Shown here: positions 63,716 to 64,000 of the stretch, one piece after another
How positions within the stretch are numbered: the stretch's first letter is position 1
Layout: every line of letters starts with the position of its first letter
Source: Deltaproteobacteria bacterium
GTDB lineage: Bacteria > Desulfobacterota > Desulfobulbia > Desulfobulbales > Desulfurivibrionaceae
Assembly: GCA_026388695.1 (NCBI GenBank)
Contig: JAPLJH010000078.1
Location: 1-64,000, forward strand
Direction: 5' to 3'
Length of the DNA: 64,000 bases
The notes under the pieces: generated by a model
The model's database searches: none
Seen by the model: only the letters and a program-made list of their open reading frames with translations
What the model was told of the DNA's origin: nothing
Program-made: the position numbers and the translations under genes

Positions 63716-64000
63716 TTACACACAACCGGTCGGCTTCGGCAGGCCAGCCATCTTACAAGCGCCCTTACCAGGACCTGAAGGGAACAGCTCGTAAATCCGC
63801 TTCAACGGGAAGCCGGTGGTCTTGGAAAGAATCCGAACCATCGGAGCGATACCGTTCTTCTTGTAGTAGTCGCGGAGGGTATCGATAACCTTGTGATGCT
63901 CGTCGGTCATGTCGCCGATGCCTTCAACACCCTTTACGTAGTCAACCCAGTTCTGGTCCCAGGCATCCATGTTGCCAGTGAGGAAGCCATCTTCGTCAAC
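63716..64000 (-). CDS. dsrC: DsrC, sulfite-reductase partner, C-terminal part
   Basis: 94 codons plus stop; the gene continues beyond the right edge, and the frame is open to position 64000 (VDEDGFLTGN before MDAWDQNW). The DsrC arm is intact: GIAPMVRILSKTTGFPLKRIYELFPSGPGKGACKMAGLPKPTGCV, with both redox Cys (C-x10-C near the end). DsrC carries the sulfur formed by DsrAB as a trisulfide during sulfite reduction. Its presence supports a sulfate- or sulfur-metabolising anaerobe. Confidence 0.97.
   Translation of the reverse strand, partial: VDEDGFLTGNMDAWDQNWVDYVKGVEGIGDMTDEHHKVIDTLRDYYKKNGIAPMVRILSKTTGFPLKRIYELFPSGPGKGACKMAGLPKPTGCV

Overview
The window looks like a chromosomal segment of a GC-rich Desulfobulbales-type member of the Desulfobacterota (sulfate reducer or sulfur disproportionator). 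The right edge carries dsrC with the two-cysteine C-terminal arm of the dissimilatory sulfite reductase partner protein. There are two TauE/SafE-type anion exporters, sigma-54 regulation, many receiver/histidine-kinase proteins and a type II secretion (T2SS) operon. The assignment is inferred from gene content only.

Layout. 1-2.5 kb: a partial gene, a 44-aa Cys-rich small peptide (SCCCSC core), a NosL-like domain fused to an outer-membrane barrel, and a 73-aa membrane peptide. 2.5-7.6 kb: an EndoIII-like glycosylase, thiC, mntP, a NarL-type regulator, a Cys-rich miniprotein and a tandem rhodanese. 7.8-10.7 kb: a receiver / NrtA-like binding protein / CheW fusion and an HDOD protein. 11-14.4 kb: htpG, whose 3' end is duplicated 0.7 kb downstream, with a yefM-yoeB toxin-antitoxin pair between the copies, then an AT-rich islet with two membrane proteins. 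14.4-25.4 kb: a minus-strand T2SS operon (gspG-E-F-H-J-I-K-L-M-C-D), carrying repeat elements at two places and a damaged gspE 3' end.

25.6-42.1 kb: nhaA and a signalling region. A sigma-54 activator (with a NifX-like protein, a Cache kinase and a receiver) faces a divergent operon with a recognisable -24/-12 promoter. That operon holds a small protein, a pseudo-receiver, a receiver, a Fis-type HTH, a second Cache kinase and another receiver, followed by TauE, a partner membrane protein, a PEP-synthase-like protein and a further receiver. A second TauE with its own small membrane partner follows in reverse. Three neighbouring proteins share a short F-A-x-A-G-E-x-x-T-A motif.

42.3-48.7 kb: an Nth-XthA repair fusion, cheD, a receiver, two lower-GC secreted proteins around an inverted repeat, wrbA, birA and a Cys-cluster protein. 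48.7-64 kb: ahcY-metK (methyl cycle), a PanE-like reductase, a lipoprotein, clpA-clpS, holA, an epimerase, surE, a tautomerase, ligA, acylphosphatase, a zinc-ribbon protein and dsrC.

The most distinctive non-coding signal is a set of dispersed palindromic repeats. Family A (about 102 bp, 2 copies) has arms and apex that differ between copies while staying paired; one copy appears inserted in frame inside the gspH leader. Family C (about 150-185 bp, four units at three loci) has the same kind of compensating differences around a GCGAAGC mini-hairpin. Family D (about 63 bp, 2 copies) brackets clpA and supplies its last codons. A RAYT/MITE-like inverted repeat lies near 45.8 kb.
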